Assembly (NCBI RefSeq): GCF_000304475.1
Contig: NC_018948.1
Span: 543,728-607,727 of the forward strand
Direction of reading: 5' to 3'
DNA length: 64,000 nucleotides
Source: Kazachstania africana CBS 2517
Taxonomy: Eukaryota; Ascomycota; Saccharomycetes; Saccharomycetales; Saccharomycetaceae
The notes beneath the pieces were generated by a model. It did not search any database. It had not been told where the DNA came from and saw only the letters and a list, made by a program, of their open reading frames with translations. Positions 32,601 through 42,122 of the stretch are shown here, piece after piece. A program made the translations under genes and the position numbers. Numbering within the stretch: position 1 is the stretch's first letter; the number at the start of each line of letters is the position of its first letter.

Positions 32601-33776
32601 CTGTCACCATTGAAAAATTCGCAGAAAAGCCCAAGCTATGAATCATCAACTATAAATGTCTCACCTAGAGTTAGAAAGGATACAGAAGGCAGTATGTCTA
32701 TTGAAAAATTAAAATCATCTATCGAAACATATAAAACCATCGAGCAATTACGCGAGCAACATAAGAGTCATCAAGAAGATTCTAATACCAGTGCAATAGA
32801 GGATGATGATATAGCAAGGCAAAATGGCACATCCCCTGAACTAAAAGATCATGATAAAGCAGTGCCAATCAAACCTACAAGCATACCAATAACTAAGAAA
32901 AGGGAGCTAAGACCGTCTTTCATAGACGCTTTCCTGGGAAATATAAGTTCGCCAAGTGAAAGGCTAGAAGCTGAATTCTTGCCAAGTGTTAAACTATCAC
33001 CATCTTTTATTCATAGTAGTCCAAGAAGCAGGAATTCAATAGGAAGCCTAAGTTCCAACGTTTCCCATTTACTATTCAACAATAGACCGGATACAGCAAA
33101 ATCAGATGCTGGCTCCAAAAATGTGCTATTTCAACAGCTGCTAGGGCTCAAAAATAAAGGTATATCTAACAGTCATGAAAACAAGGATTATTCTACAACT
33201 TTTACAACGAGTGCATTACCCCCATGGAGTACCAAGCGGCTCTTACGCCAAACTTATGAACACTCTGTTCAGACAGGAAATATTTTATTATCTATTACTA
33301 TTTTACTTTTATTCCAAAACCTGTATGAAATCACCACAATTGAAGTCGTCAAAGATAGTCTTTCAGAATTTATAAGCCTTTTACACCGCTATGAACTATT
33401 TGAAATTGCTACTGCTCTTTTAAAGTACTGTCCATGGGAGGATGTTATGGGACCTGAAGGGGGACAATCCACGATTCAAATATACTGTGAAAAATGTGGT
33501 GTACTCATAACCAACGAACAGTCTAAAGACAAATTCACAGTTGGAGTACAAGGAAATTTGGAAAGTAATCCGTTTGAAAGATTTGGTTATTGGTATTGCG
33601 ATTCATGCAAGAAGCCAAATAGCCTCTGTGTTCTTTGTGAAGAACCCATGAAAAAAATGACCATCAGTTTACTAGCTTGTGGCCATGAGGGACATTTTGA
33701 TTGTTTCAAGAAATGGTTTATACAAGAAGCTATGGATAGTTGCCCAGGAGGTTGTACACATCCTATAAATCTTTAA
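29679..33776 (+). CDS. RTC1: SEA complex subunit Rtc1/Sea2 (WDR24 family)
   Basis: The product is 1365 residues (S. cerevisiae 1341). An N-terminal Ser/Asn-rich tail precedes a WD40 beta-propeller (about 140-520, with units such as DACVKIWDIRTN and DGKCCLWYVGD). A very long low-complexity Ser/Asn/Glu-rich region follows. A C-terminal zinc-binding RING-type domain lies at about 1275-1365 (YCEKCG, YWYCDSCKKPN, LCVLCEEPMKK, ACGHEGHFDCFKKWF). Rtc1/Sea2 belongs to the SEACAT/GATOR2 module on the vacuole, which counteracts SEACIT and supports TORC1. It is divergent from BSC6, as YOL138C is from YOL137W. Confidence 0.95.
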   Translation: MNSSPGKNIYYSSNPNSLPQGSHRMSGSLGKNEATQGASFGASNQKKSFRIQHYGKQGSPSPFSEQSTTRPKLFPRHSYAGNNGIGLYENSTRSLASADFSPKSIPIAGDRPAQNNILRHKRRGSKRNISIPSQNPSNTIENDGLIYTLRTNKEVASIDRINDPSLHGLICAGKSHLGYYKFNPEDNTIKLHHDLLNICTKTTKVPTNPLISRRNSRQLKLSTIADVKCGFQNYRNYAAICTNSTTISIFDIVKPPSSSEFNPVVTSFNGHTRSVNGFDFNMIQTNLIISGGQDACVKIWDIRTNTRKDSSRSDINITTSYDSIRDIKWMPGSNILANNSDPSSYGSYGVRSHSGYKFASIHDSGTVLKFDLRQPNQFEKKINAHTGPGLCLNWHPNQDYIATGGRDGKCCLWYVGDKTSIDSGNTYGSNTFTSLSSAAIPPNNPLAFPETTINIGSPITKLKFRPAFEQNVQNSILAISSMGEEAQVSIFSLSRKYIPRHVFETFAPSLGLVWWNDDSIFNIDKDNFINGWDITKAPTLLDNLPKNITTWRDMDGDGLLFVNQEQGSYSATDRHPEESDVPRRESLTGSLENQNSHVTSTLMTGFKKGISQTGLSSFSTERPSLSKHNTSFSSKHFIPSPLGSSYNTSSTPSVKSLIPLNEGLGTERGRSPLLITLDMPHIFNSMRASRLSGYDENTIGKLINNESPVEVFKYLARELEFSIENEKEADDNDSIAGRSSHEENETQIDLMKKFGFSENATWANFMTKKDENELKKTSTSNENSSEVSSFSVERGRSSSNNEHKNDAEYIYKDPPRSISRPPARKSEIEDNDNKLTRNVISKSDPDAVEKSKLSEVFKSKDNDLEPRIEVLLELVRISGHNATVYSTISDTPAFKTWLLIRDSLLWDLKKITEVVEGSSIKDNNANTISAENTDPYIGQSDKRNRTQLPNPSTSSEYSMSEHDYSFGDEHPQPFLSPLKNSQKSPSYESSTINVSPRVRKDTEGSMSIEKLKSSIETYKTIEQLREQHKSHQEDSNTSAIEDDDIARQNGTSPELKDHDKAVPIKPTSIPITKKRELRPSFIDAFLGNISSPSERLEAEFLPSVKLSPSFIHSSPRSRNSIGSLSSNVSHLLFNNRPDTAKSDAGSKNVLFQQLLGLKNKGISNSHENKDYSTTFTTSALPPWSTKRLLRQTYEHSVQTGNILLSITILLLFQNLYEITTIEVVKDSLSEFISLLHRYELFEIATALLKYCPWEDVMGPEGGQSTIQIYCEKCGVLITNEQSKDKFTVGVQGNLESNPFERFGYWYCDSCKKPNSLCVLCEEPMKKMTISLLACGHEGHFDCFKKWFIQEAMDSCPGGCTHPINL

Positions 33777-33887
33777 AGAAACATACCAATTATGCATGCA
33801 AATATCTGCGTCCCATTTGTAACTACGTATATATACAGAAGGTACGGAAGAATATAGAAAAAAAACAACGTCAAAAATCGAATTAAA

Positions 33888-34820
33888 TTAATGCATTATC
33901 TTTGTGAATGGATTTACGAATGGTTCAATGGCTTCGTCGTCGTCACCATGTTCCTCTTCGCTGATTGGATCTTGTACAATTATCAGCTGTCGATCTTCAA
34001 GAAACTCTTGAATGATATCCCAATAGCCCTCTTCGGATATGGTATCGTTATGATATCCCGTAGGAAACGTTTTAAATTGTTTATCGCGACTGGGGCAAAT
34101 GCGATATAATTGTTCCATGTGTTCTGGAGGCACTATTTCATCTTTCAACCCACTTAAGAACAAGAAGCTTGCCGTGACAGAACAACGCAGGATTTCCTGT
34201 TCTGAATTCCATATGTCACGACAGAATCGTGACAGTACGGAACCTAGATACGGTAGAAAGTATGGTATGACTTTCCTTATATTAAGGAAGGTGTTTTCGA
34301 GTATAACTGCCGAACATAGATCAGAGTGCTTCGATGCGATATAAACAGCAACAGCTCCGCCCAGAGACCTCCCATACAGAACCAGTTTCTTGTTCTTGTG
34401 GAATGAATCATTTTGCAGATATTCGATAACGCAATCTGCGTCTAATTTCAGCCCATCCTCCGTTGGATAGCCCTGAGACTTACCGTAACCCCTATACGAG
34501 AATATAAATACGCTCATATTCATGTCATGGTAGAACCTCGCCATAATAGAGATGAAATACCCTATATTACCTGCATTGGGACACAATATCAGACATGTAG
34601 CCTCTGAATTTTCGTCCTTATTTCTCACGTCGTAGCCTTCAATGTCGACCCCATCCTTCGAGGTCAACAGAACATGCTTGTAGGGCAGGTCCATAGATGC
34701 AGGGGTCTCAATGTTGGCCCTAGCACCTTGGGCCCACGACGGATACAACAGTAAGTTCTGACAATAGTAAAGAACCCCTACGGAAGTAAAGGTAGCTAGA
34801 GCCATCGCTCCAATAAGCAT
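33888..34820 (-). CDS. Alpha/beta hydrolase of the Bem46 family (YNL320W-type)
   Basis: The product is 310 residues (YNL320W is 284). An N-terminal membrane anchor (about 3-22) precedes an alpha/beta-hydrolase domain. The nucleophile elbow is GRSLGG (about 149-154, Ser 151), the acid region is SGLKDEIVPPEHM, and the catalytic His is in GYHNDT (near 252). The family (ABHD13/Bem46) is membrane-anchored and its substrate is unknown. The gene is of chromosome XIV type, lying among chromosome XV-type genes. The acidic C-terminal extension ends in FTKIMH. Confidence 0.88.
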   Translation of the reverse strand: MLIGAMALATFTSVGVLYYCQNLLLYPSWAQGARANIETPASMDLPYKHVLLTSKDGVDIEGYDVRNKDENSEATCLILCPNAGNIGYFISIMARFYHDMNMSVFIFSYRGYGKSQGYPTEDGLKLDADCVIEYLQNDSFHKNKKLVLYGRSLGGAVAVYIASKHSDLCSAVILENTFLNIRKVIPYFLPYLGSVLSRFCRDIWNSEQEILRCSVTASFLFLSGLKDEIVPPEHMEQLYRICPSRDKQFKTFPTGYHNDTISEEGYWDIIQEFLEDRQLIIVQDPISEEEHGDDDEAIEPFVNPFTKIMH

Positions 34821-35180
34821 AAATCAAAGGATTCAAAAAGAAACAGCAGAGAAGTAGACTAGCACACACCGTACCAATCCATACAGCCTTGATACCACCA
34901 CTGTTTAAGCTGACTTTTTGAGTGCATCTAATATTAAATTGGCTTTATTCGATTTAAATATATATAAACATACGTACATAATGATATTTATGCGTCCGGG
35001 TAGCTTTGAAAATTTTTTCGAGAAGCTTTGGGACGCCGTTAGGCTAGTGAGAGTAGCAGTGAGAGAGCATGTGTGGGCATGACAACGAGAGATGGATTGG
35101 ATGATTAAATAAGCAATGGTAGTGTTAGAAGAGGTAGTCAAAGAAGCTAGAAAGTGTAAGTAAAGAGGAATATATTCACA
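34821..35180. other. Divergent promoter region YNL320W-type gene/CDC33
   Basis: These 360 bp contain TATATATAAA at 34959-34968. A TGAAAATTTTTT at 35007-35018 resembles the RRPE element. No coding frame is supported. Confidence 0.45.
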
Positions 35181-35813
35181 ATGTCTGTTGAAGAAGTTAC
35201 TCAAAAGTTTGAAGAAGCAGTTTCCGTTAGCGATGCACCAAAGACTGTTCTTTCTGATAACGCTAATTTTGAAGTCAAACATCCATTGAATTCCAAATGG
35301 ACTTTATGGTATACTAAGCCTGCTGTCGAAAAGTCAGAATCGTGGTCTGATTTGTTACGTCCAGTTACCACTTTTGAATCTGTGGAAGAATTCTGGGCTA
35401 TTTTCCAAAACATTCCTGAACCACATGAATTGCCATTAAAATCTGATTACCACGTCTTCCGTAACGATATTAGACCAGAATGGGAAGATGAAGCCAATTC
35501 CAAGGGTGGTAAGTGGTCTTTCCAAGTTAAAGGTAAGGGTGCTGACATTGACGAATTATGGTTAAGAACTTTACTTGCCGTTATTGGTGAAACCATCGAC
35601 GAAGAAGATTCTCAAATTAATGGTGTCGTCTTAAGTATCAGAAAAGGTGGTAACAAGTTTGCCTTATGGACCAAATCTGAAGATAAGGAGCCTTTAACTA
35701 AGATCGGTGCTAAATTCAAGCAAGTTTTAAAATTAACTGAAGACGGTTTATTAGAATTTTACCCACATTCTACTGCCAATGATAGACACGCACAACCATC
35801 AATTAGTTTGTAA
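35181..35813 (+). CDS. CDC33: Translation initiation factor eIF4E (Cdc33)
   Basis: The product is 210 residues (S. cerevisiae 213). The eIF4E core begins at about residue 34 with HPLNSKWTLWYTKP. The cap-stacking Trps are present in KSESWSDLL and RPEWEDEANSKGGKW, and the eIF4G-binding surface is represented by VEEFWAIFQNI. The protein binds the mRNA 5' cap. Codon use is strongly biased. The gene is YOL139C by position, between RTC1 and ARG8 types. Confidence 0.97.
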   Translation: MSVEEVTQKFEEAVSVSDAPKTVLSDNANFEVKHPLNSKWTLWYTKPAVEKSESWSDLLRPVTTFESVEEFWAIFQNIPEPHELPLKSDYHVFRNDIRPEWEDEANSKGGKWSFQVKGKGADIDELWLRTLLAVIGETIDEEDSQINGVVLSIRKGGNKFALWTKSEDKEPLTKIGAKFKQVLKLTEDGLLEFYPHSTANDRHAQPSISL

Positions 35814-36049
35814 GCTATAGTATATTACAATGAATGTACCCCAAATCTGCTCCCTCCCATTCCCTTAGTTACAAATTTTCATCTTTAAATCCCCAAAAAA
35901 TAAGTTAGTTACATTTTAAATTTGTGTCTAACTTTATATATAAATAATTTGGTTCAGATTAGCTATTTGAATAAACAAAATAATTATATAGTCTAAATGT
36001 AGTATGTTTATTTTTTATCAATAGAAAATAAGAAAATATATCAATCTAT

Positions 36050-37330
36050 CTACGTAAATGTCTTGGCAATGGCTTGTTCGAAAATGTCTAAACCTTTTTC
36101 TATATTTTCTAATTCAATAGTCAATGCTGGTACAAACCTAACAGTGCTCTTACCCGCGGTAATCACTAATAATCCCAAGTCTCTTGCATTCTTTACAATC
36201 TCAGCAGGGGAGTCGATAAATTCAGCGCCTAAAATCAAACCTTTACCTCTAACTTCCTTTATTTGCCCTGGATATTTTGCTGCAATTTGAGTCAATCGGT
36301 TCGTAAGAAACTCACCTTTCTTAGTTACGCTCTTTAAAAATGCTTCATCAGCAATAGTGTCAATGACGTATGCACCAATTGCACAACCTAATGGATTACC
36401 TCCAAATGTTGTCCCGTGATCACCAATCTGTAAAGCATTATTCACTTTCTCATTGACAATAGTGGCACCAATTGGATAACCATTACCTAAAGCCTTGGCA
36501 GATGTAAAGATATCAGGATGCGCTTCTTTGGGCAAATGAGAATGTGCCCATAGTTTACCTGTTCTACCTAAACCACATTGAATCTCATCGTAAATAACAA
36601 TAATGTCATTCTCTTGACAAGCTCTCTTCAACCCAACTAATTTTTCTGCAGGAATTGGGAAGATACCACCCTCCCCTTGGATTGGCTCAATAATCAAACC
36701 AGCAATGGTGTCCTTGTTACTAGATATAAATTCCTGTAATTTGGCCAAATCATCGTGAATATTCAAGAAGGTCACATTTGGCATCAAATCACCAAATGGT
36801 TCTCTATATTTAGCATTCCATGTAACTGATAACGCGCCCATTGTACGACCATGGAATGAGTTTTGGAAGGCAATAATACCTTGCTTCGTAGGATTTATAG
36901 AAATACCGTGTTTCTTAGCAAACTTCAATGCCGCCTCATTAGCTTCAGTACCAGAACTACATAGAAATACTCTAGAAGCATCAAATTGACCTTCATATTT
37001 TTTAGTATTCTCGACTAGCTTCTTACTCAATTCAAGGGTTTCCGGAGTATAGTATAGATTGGATGCATGAACTAAAGAGTTTGCTTGCTTGAACATAATC
37101 TCAGCAACTTTCTTGTTAGAGTGGCCTAACCCTGTGACAGCAATACCAGAAGTGAAGTCAATGTATTCTTTATTATTGATGTCATCGTATAACTTGGCGT
37201 TAGAGCCTCTAGTTATAATCAAATCCTGTGGTTTAGCATACGTAGTGACTTGTAATTGCTCTTCCACGATGCTTCCCCTAGAGTCGCTACTGCAAAAAGT
37301 TTCTTTAAATGTTTGGTTTATCTGAGACAT
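36050..37330 (-). CDS. ARG8: Acetylornithine aminotransferase (mitochondrial)
   Basis: The product is 426 residues (S. cerevisiae 423). It is a class III PLP-dependent aminotransferase: the cofactor region [14 protein letters not shown], the [18 protein letters not shown] aspartate motif, and the PLP lysine in [14 protein letters not shown]. It carries out the fourth step of ornithine and arginine synthesis. The N-terminus is Ser/Thr-rich but weakly basic, so a mitochondrial leader is probable but not clear-cut. Two perfect Gcn4-type sites lie upstream. Its position matches YOL140W between CDC33 and PPM2. Confidence 0.96.
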   Translation of the reverse strand: MSQINQTFKETFCSSDSRGSIVEEQLQVTTYAKPQDLIITRGSNAKLYDDINNKEYIDFTSGIAVTGLGHSNKKVAEIMFKQANSLVHASNLYYTPETLELSKKLVENTKKYEGQFDASRVFLCSSGTEANEAALKFAKKHGISINPTKQGIIAFQNSFHGRTMGALSVTWNAKYREPFGDLMPNVTFLNIHDDLAKLQEFISSNKDTIAGLIIEPIQGEGGIFPIPAEKLVGLKRACQENDIIVIYDEIQCGLGRTGKLWAHSHLPKEAHPDIFTSAKALGNGYPIGATIVNEKVNNALQIGDHGTTFGGNPLGCAIGAYVIDTIADEAFLKSVTKKGEFLTNRLTQIAAKYPGQIKEVRGKGLILGAEFIDSPAEIVKNARDLGLLVITAGKSTVRFVPALTIELENIEKGLDIFEQAIAKTFT

Positions 37331-37467
37331 GTGTTAATTAAGTTTCAAGCGATGCAGCTGTTAGCATCTAAAATTCTCTAGATCTAATGCCTGTTCGGTA
37401 GGTCTTGCACTTAACGGTACGGTTAAATACAACTTTTTTTCCACCGAGTAAAAAAATGACTGTTAAG

Positions 37468-37474
37468 TGACTCA
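37468..37474. promoter_or_regulatory. Gcn4-type site (TGACTCA) upstream of ARG8
   Basis: A perfect TGACTCA lies about 140 bp upstream of the ARG8 ATG. Gcn4 activates arginine biosynthesis genes through this 7-mer in S. cerevisiae. A second copy lies 28 bp further upstream. Confidence 0.75.
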
Positions 37475-37501
37475 CATAGCGAAGCGATGAGTTTCCTACT
37501 A

Positions 37502-37508
37502 TGAGTCA
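37502..37508. promoter_or_regulatory. Second Gcn4-type site (TGAGTCA) upstream of ARG8
   Basis: TGAGTCA is the reverse complement of TGACTCA, about 172 bp upstream of the ARG8 ATG. The pair lies in the short gap before the LEM3 3' end, so it must serve ARG8. Confidence 0.75.
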
Positions 37509-37580
37509 ATAAGATGAATGGCCTGATTGTTACCTAAGAATAATGTTTTTCTATTGGAATTTATAGTATATACTTGTTAC

Positions 37581-38822
37581 TTAATGAGTTCTATTCCATG
37601 AGAGTGCACTTGGGTCAGCAACTTTTCTACCACTGAACAACCATGCTCCGAGTAAGACAAGACCCATGGCGACACTAATACAACCACCGATCAGGTATAC
37701 AACTCCTAAGAAACTATTTCTACCACCGAGAGTGGACCCATGGGTCACATAAATACCCTTCTTACCGTTAAACTGGGTCACTGGCCAATGTAGGCCGATG
37801 TTGATTTGATATTCACCAGCGGCCAAAGTATCATTTTCATTACGACGAATCAACTTGGTAATCTTGTGGAATGCACCTGGTCTCATCCAGTTCTGGAATT
37901 CTTCCCATTCCTGAATATTAGGTAAATTAGATTCATTGTAACCGTTAGGGAATTGTTTTTCCCAGAATGGAGGTGGTACAATATCTGCGATAGGGTAGTT
38001 GGTCTTCTTGTATCTCTTCTTATCCGAAGCCCAGTTGATACCTTTATTTGTCAAAGAATAATTTTGGCTTGTATCCGAAAGATTAATCAACTCCATTGGG
38101 AAACTATCGTTAAACATAGAGTTTGCAATCAAACCACATGGGTAATACAGTTTTCCCTCACTATTCCGTGATAAAGGTTTACAATTTATACCAGCGGCTT
38201 CATGGACATCACTATAAGATGCTTTTTTGCCTCTAATTTGGTCCTCACTAAATGAAAGAACATAACGTCTGTGGTTTGCTGCAAAATTTTCTAACATGTA
38301 ATTGATGTATACTGTCTTCTTAATGTCTGTAGGAATTGTAAATTTGATCTCGCATGTTCCCCTTTCAGTAGAATCATCACTGGTATCGTCTACGAACCTC
38401 CATTGTGGGGCCACGTCAAATGTCTTATTTTTATGGAAGTAAAATTCATAATGTGACTCAGGCATATCTGAAAATGTCCCATCACTGGGTGCTGCTGTCA
38501 TACAATCCTGATAAAATATGGTAAATTGATCCACTCTTGAATTTATTGCTAATAGACAACCACCAACAATGACAAATACTATACCTATTAGCAGATACAC
38601 GGGTAATACTGTCTTAGGAGTCAAGACAGGATTAATGGATGCTAACCGCTGCTGAGTAAACGCATCTTCTCTAGGTCTTCTACTTTTTGTCTTCTTTGGA
38701 ATAATTTCATCCTCTTCAAATTCGGAAGCATCAAGCTCTTCTTCTTCAGGAGTAACAAACGGATTCTCCTTGTCTTTTTTACGGAAGGTAATACCTATCT
38801 TATTCAAATCAAAATCAACCAT
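37581..38822 (-). CDS. LEM3: Flippase beta subunit Lem3 (Cdc50 family)
   Basis: The product is 413 residues from the ATG at 38820-38822 (S. cerevisiae Lem3 414); only a TTG lies upstream in frame. An acidic cytosolic N-terminus precedes the first membrane helix (about 75-95). A large lumenal domain carries four or more Cys and several N-glycosylation sequons. A second helix lies near 370-392, with a short tail. The conserved CDC50 sequence around PYGLIANSMFND appears here as CGLIANSMFND. It forms the Dnf1/Dnf2 P4-ATPase flippase complex. The gene is of chromosome XIV (YNL323W) type. Confidence 0.93.
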   Translation of the reverse strand: MVDFDLNKIGITFRKKDKENPFVTPEEEELDASEFEEDEIIPKKTKSRRPREDAFTQQRLASINPVLTPKTVLPVYLLIGIVFVIVGGCLLAINSRVDQFTIFYQDCMTAAPSDGTFSDMPESHYEFYFHKNKTFDVAPQWRFVDDTSDDSTERGTCEIKFTIPTDIKKTVYINYMLENFAANHRRYVLSFSEDQIRGKKASYSDVHEAAGINCKPLSRNSEGKLYYPCGLIANSMFNDSFPMELINLSDTSQNYSLTNKGINWASDKKRYKKTNYPIADIVPPPFWEKQFPNGYNESNLPNIQEWEEFQNWMRPGAFHKITKLIRRNENDTLAAGEYQINIGLHWPVTQFNGKKGIYVTHGSTLGGRNSFLGVVYLIGGCISVAMGLVLLGAWLFSGRKVADPSALSWNRTH

Positions 38823-38998
38823 AGCTGCACTCGCGAACAACTATCTAGTTACCTTTATTGAGTTCTCAACTACTATAATGAAAATCCTTTTATTCGATAC
38901 TTTTTCTACCTCTTCGAATTTTAATAATCCGAGCCTAAATAATGGCAATTTCAATATGCGACCTCTTACAATGACTATTAATATATAGGTATAATGAA

Positions 38999-41074
38999 TT
39001 ATATGGCGAGTTTGAAGGATGCATTGGTAACTGCTCCGAACCCATAGCAAGTAGCGCCTCCTGCTAATACAATGACTTCATTACTGCTTGTTCTCTGTAC
39101 TTCGTGACCTACCAGTAATAAGGATTGATCGGAGGCCCAAATACTCTCTGGAATTTCAATTAACTTAATCTCTGCGCTGTCTATATTCACAATTATTACA
39201 CTAGTTCTGCTATCAAATAATCTGTCTGAAGAAGTGCCACCTACGACCAAAATTTCGGAATCTTGTATGAAGACTGCCTTGCTACCATACCTTTTTAGTA
39301 GAGGATCGGTAATTTGCTTCAGTATTTCTATTTCACCTTTACAATATGTAAATACGAAAAGACTGTCAGAAATCATTCCCGTTTCAGAATTATAACCTCC
39401 CATAATAATACCCCTGTTGTTCTTTTCATCAAAAGCTACAGCTGCCGAGATTAATGGGATTTTGAGGGAGGGATGGTCTACCGGACAAGGTTTGAATGTC
39501 TCAGAAATGTTATCGTACAGTAAAAATGCTTGTCCATCAGTTTTCCCACCGCATACGAGTAATGTGTTCTTATCTGTCGCAACACAAGAATGCCTGAATC
39601 TTGGTTCCGGTAATTCAGGGCCCTTCTGCCACTCATTTGTATTCAAATTATAAAACCAACAATCATTCACAGCACGATGAGGAGCATTTCTACCTCCAAT
39701 AACCATTGCTGTTTCACCATCACCAAGTCTAGTGAATGTATGACATGCACGAGCAGGTGGGAGAACGGAATGATTCTGTAATTGAATAAAAGTATTCTTC
39801 TGTGTATCAATCTTGAGCGTGTCACTGATTCTATTGGGATTGCAACCACCTGTGTACATTATATTTCCTTCATCATGTTTAATTGAGGAACCAAAATTAC
39901 GTTTCAGATCATATTCCAGGCTTGTAAATTCTATGTTCTTGATTACCTCGTAATCTGTTATATTTATCGCGGTAGGTCCTACAAACTTGTATTTGGGAGA
40001 AAATTCAAACTTATCGTTATTTGTTGCGTGACTCAATAGATAATGATGACAGAATAAATTAAATTCTTCCAGTTCATCAAATGGTTGAACTGCCTCCACT
40101 TGCTTTCTCATCGATAAATCGACAGTACCCCAAAGTTGTGAAATATCACCTGCATTAACATTAGTGAAACCTAGTTTCTGGAATCTCATTTCTTGAGAAG
40201 CTATTGTTGGATAAGTTTCAACAGACTGGAGTGGAGAGTCATTTTTCTTGAAATGTTTCAACATCTGTTTGCCAAAGGGCTCGTTTGGACCTTCTGGAAG
40301 CAATTGCTCAAGCATAATAAAATGTGAGTTTGGGAAAGATGAGCAAATAGAGATGATTTCATCTGCTAATTCAGATTTCATATAGGCAAGAGAAACTTCT
40401 GCAATGATTATTTTAATTATGGAACTGTCACGAAGATCAGCTAAGATAGCGTTTGTAGTGACGTTCTTAAAAGTTGCAGCATCGTTCAAATCGCATGGCA
40501 TGGCAATATAATGTTCTGATAAGAAAGTATCAGTTCTGCCGCTCGACTTTTCATTCTCAATACCGAGAATATTGGTGAGATCTTCTGTGGATCTTATAAT
40601 CTGCAACTTATTGGCCAGTACATCCGTGTAATCAATATCAATAAAAGTCATTCTTTCAGAATATGTTGGACGCTCAGGGTTTTCATTATCTAAATATTGG
40701 AATGGCAAAGGATCAAACCCACAACCGAGATTCAAGACCATTATTTTTTGATTGGTACTTTCTGCAATCGAGTCTATTCTTGATCTAATTGCATGCAGCC
40801 TGAGCCAGTAACCCCTGTTAATACAAGGTGATCTATTAACAGATTTGGGGACAAAGTATTTGAAATATTCCTTGAAAGACATTTCCGTACTCTTTCTCAA
40901 CTTGGGTAGGTATATAGATTCGACAGATCTTTTTGAAGCAATCGATGAGTTATTAGTACCTTGAATTGCGAGATCTGCATACTTTAGAGCCCTCTCTTTC
41001 TTCTTTGATAGACTCTTATCCTTGGCTGAGGAAAGCACTGGATTGATTAATACATCAGACAGAGCTGGATTCAT
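38999..41074 (-). CDS. PPM2: tRNA wybutosine carboxymethyltransferase Ppm2/Tyw4
   Basis: The product is 691 residues (S. cerevisiae Ppm2 695). The N-terminal half is a class I SAM methyltransferase of the leucine-carboxyl-methyltransferase type, with VLNLGCGFDPLPFQY (about 92-106) and the acidic loop FIDIDYTDV. The C-terminal half is a Kelch-type beta-propeller (for example MVIGGRNAPHRAVNDCWFY, LVCGGKTDGQAF, GIIMGGYN). It finishes wybutosine in tRNA-Phe. Its order next to RRP40 and ARG8 matches YOL140W-YOL141W-YOL142W. Confidence 0.95.
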   Translation of the reverse strand: MNPALSDVLINPVLSSAKDKSLSKKKERALKYADLAIQGTNNSSIASKRSVESIYLPKLRKSTEMSFKEYFKYFVPKSVNRSPCINRGYWLRLHAIRSRIDSIAESTNQKIMVLNLGCGFDPLPFQYLDNENPERPTYSERMTFIDIDYTDVLANKLQIIRSTEDLTNILGIENEKSSGRTDTFLSEHYIAMPCDLNDAATFKNVTTNAILADLRDSSIIKIIIAEVSLAYMKSELADEIISICSSFPNSHFIMLEQLLPEGPNEPFGKQMLKHFKKNDSPLQSVETYPTIASQEMRFQKLGFTNVNAGDISQLWGTVDLSMRKQVEAVQPFDELEEFNLFCHHYLLSHATNNDKFEFSPKYKFVGPTAINITDYEVIKNIEFTSLEYDLKRNFGSSIKHDEGNIMYTGGCNPNRISDTLKIDTQKNTFIQLQNHSVLPPARACHTFTRLGDGETAMVIGGRNAPHRAVNDCWFYNLNTNEWQKGPELPEPRFRHSCVATDKNTLLVCGGKTDGQAFLLYDNISETFKPCPVDHPSLKIPLISAAVAFDEKNNRGIIMGGYNSETGMISDSLFVFTYCKGEIEILKQITDPLLKRYGSKAVFIQDSEILVVGGTSSDRLFDSRTSVIIVNIDSAEIKLIEIPESIWASDQSLLLVGHEVQRTSSNEVIVLAGGATCYGFGAVTNASFKLAI

Positions 41075-41093
41075 TGTAACGGATTGGTTCTAT

Positions 41094-41210
41094 ATGCAGG
41101 TGATCTGTATTTCATTGGGCGTAGTGAGTATCATTTTTCAAGTCATCGCTGAAAAAATTGATTCACATCACAGCACCATAGTGAAGGATATCATAGAGTC
41201 CAGTAGTTAA
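41094..41210 (+). CDS. Possible 38-residue membrane peptide (low confidence)
   Basis: An ATG frame of 38 codons starts 20 bp beyond the divergent PPM2 ATG and ends in TAA at 41208-41210. The first ~18 residues are hydrophobic (MQVICISLGVVSIIF) and the rest is polar. I know of no yeast microprotein that matches. With so short a gap to the PPM2 start the two genes would need overlapping 5' regions, so this may be chance. Confidence 0.2.
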   Translation: MQVICISLGVVSIIFQVIAEKIDSHHSTIVKDIIESSS

Positions 41211-41342
41211 ATGATATCTGATAACTTTCGAATAAATAAAGGCTGTATCGATTCCATCAAATGTGCGTTCTTTTTCTATTACAGTGTTATATATGATGCT
41301 GCTCAAATTTATATAATATTTCTTGGTTATATTAGGCCAATT

Positions 41343-42122
41343 TTACTCAATGGCATTTAGCAATGCCTTGAAATTTCTTTTTAAAATGGATGCATGTTCA
41401 TTGACTGGGTGCTTGGCGCAATCAAGGATAGATTTGTAGCACGCTAGGGTATCTTTTGTGTCTTCTGTCTTGATCCATATCTTACCATTAACACCAATGG
41501 CAATTTCAAACTTACAATGCTGCGAAAGGAGTCTCAGAAGAGGAAACTTTTCATCGAACAAAAGGTTACGAGCAAATTTTAACGATACATCCATGACCAT
41601 GCCGCCTTCTAAGAGGCCAAATCCAGAACTTTGGCCTGTAGTGGAGTCTACACACTCGATTTCTGCTTCTAACTCCTTCTCAGCTGTGCAGACACGTGCG
41701 TATACGAGGTCACCAATCTTCAAAGTGGGTCTATTCTTCTTAGATGCATTGGGAAAGGCCATATATGAAAGTGATACAGGCGAGGAAAAGCTTGCCAGAG
41801 AAACTCTATAACTATCGGCAAAGGCGCCAGTAATAATACCTACTACGAAATCGCCGACTGCAGGGACATAGCGTTTGGAATCGTAGTCAATATGTACAAT
41901 CTGACCACGTTTGCCTACTTGTATATTTTCGATACCAGCGTTTACAGGTTGTATTATTTGAGTGCGTGGATCACAATAGACACCGGGCCCTAACGACACG
42001 TTTTTCGTGAGATCTATATCCAGTTTATCCCCTGGAACAATCAGTCTTAACATTATATGTGGTACACTTGAGTTATCTTGATTCTTTTCAATGAATGTGC
42101 TTCTCTTAGAAGAGCTCATCAT
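41343..42122 (-). CDS. RRP40: Exosome cap subunit Rrp40
   Basis: The product is 259 residues (S. cerevisiae 240). An N-terminal domain with LGPGVYCDPRTQIIQPVNAG precedes an S1-like RNA-binding domain (about 80-160, VPAVGDFVVGIITGAFADSY) and a KH domain (about 160-240, including IAIGVNGKIWIKTED). Rrp40 is one of the three S1/KH cap proteins of the RNA exosome. Two adjacent ATGs begin the frame (42122 and 42119). The orientation relative to PPM2 and PEX11 fits the chromosome XV order, but several S. cerevisiae neighbours between RRP40 and PEX11 are missing here. Confidence 0.93.
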   Translation of the reverse strand: MMSSSKRSTFIEKNQDNSSVPHIMLRLIVPGDKLDIDLTKNVSLGPGVYCDPRTQIIQPVNAGIENIQVGKRGQIVHIDYDSKRYVPAVGDFVVGIITGAFADSYRVSLASFSSPVSLSYMAFPNASKKNRPTLKIGDLVYARVCTAEKELEAEIECVDSTTGQSSGFGLLEGGMVMDVSLKFARNLLFDEKFPLLRLLSQHCKFEIAIGVNGKIWIKTEDTKDTLACYKSILDCAKHPVNEHASILKRNFKALLNAIE

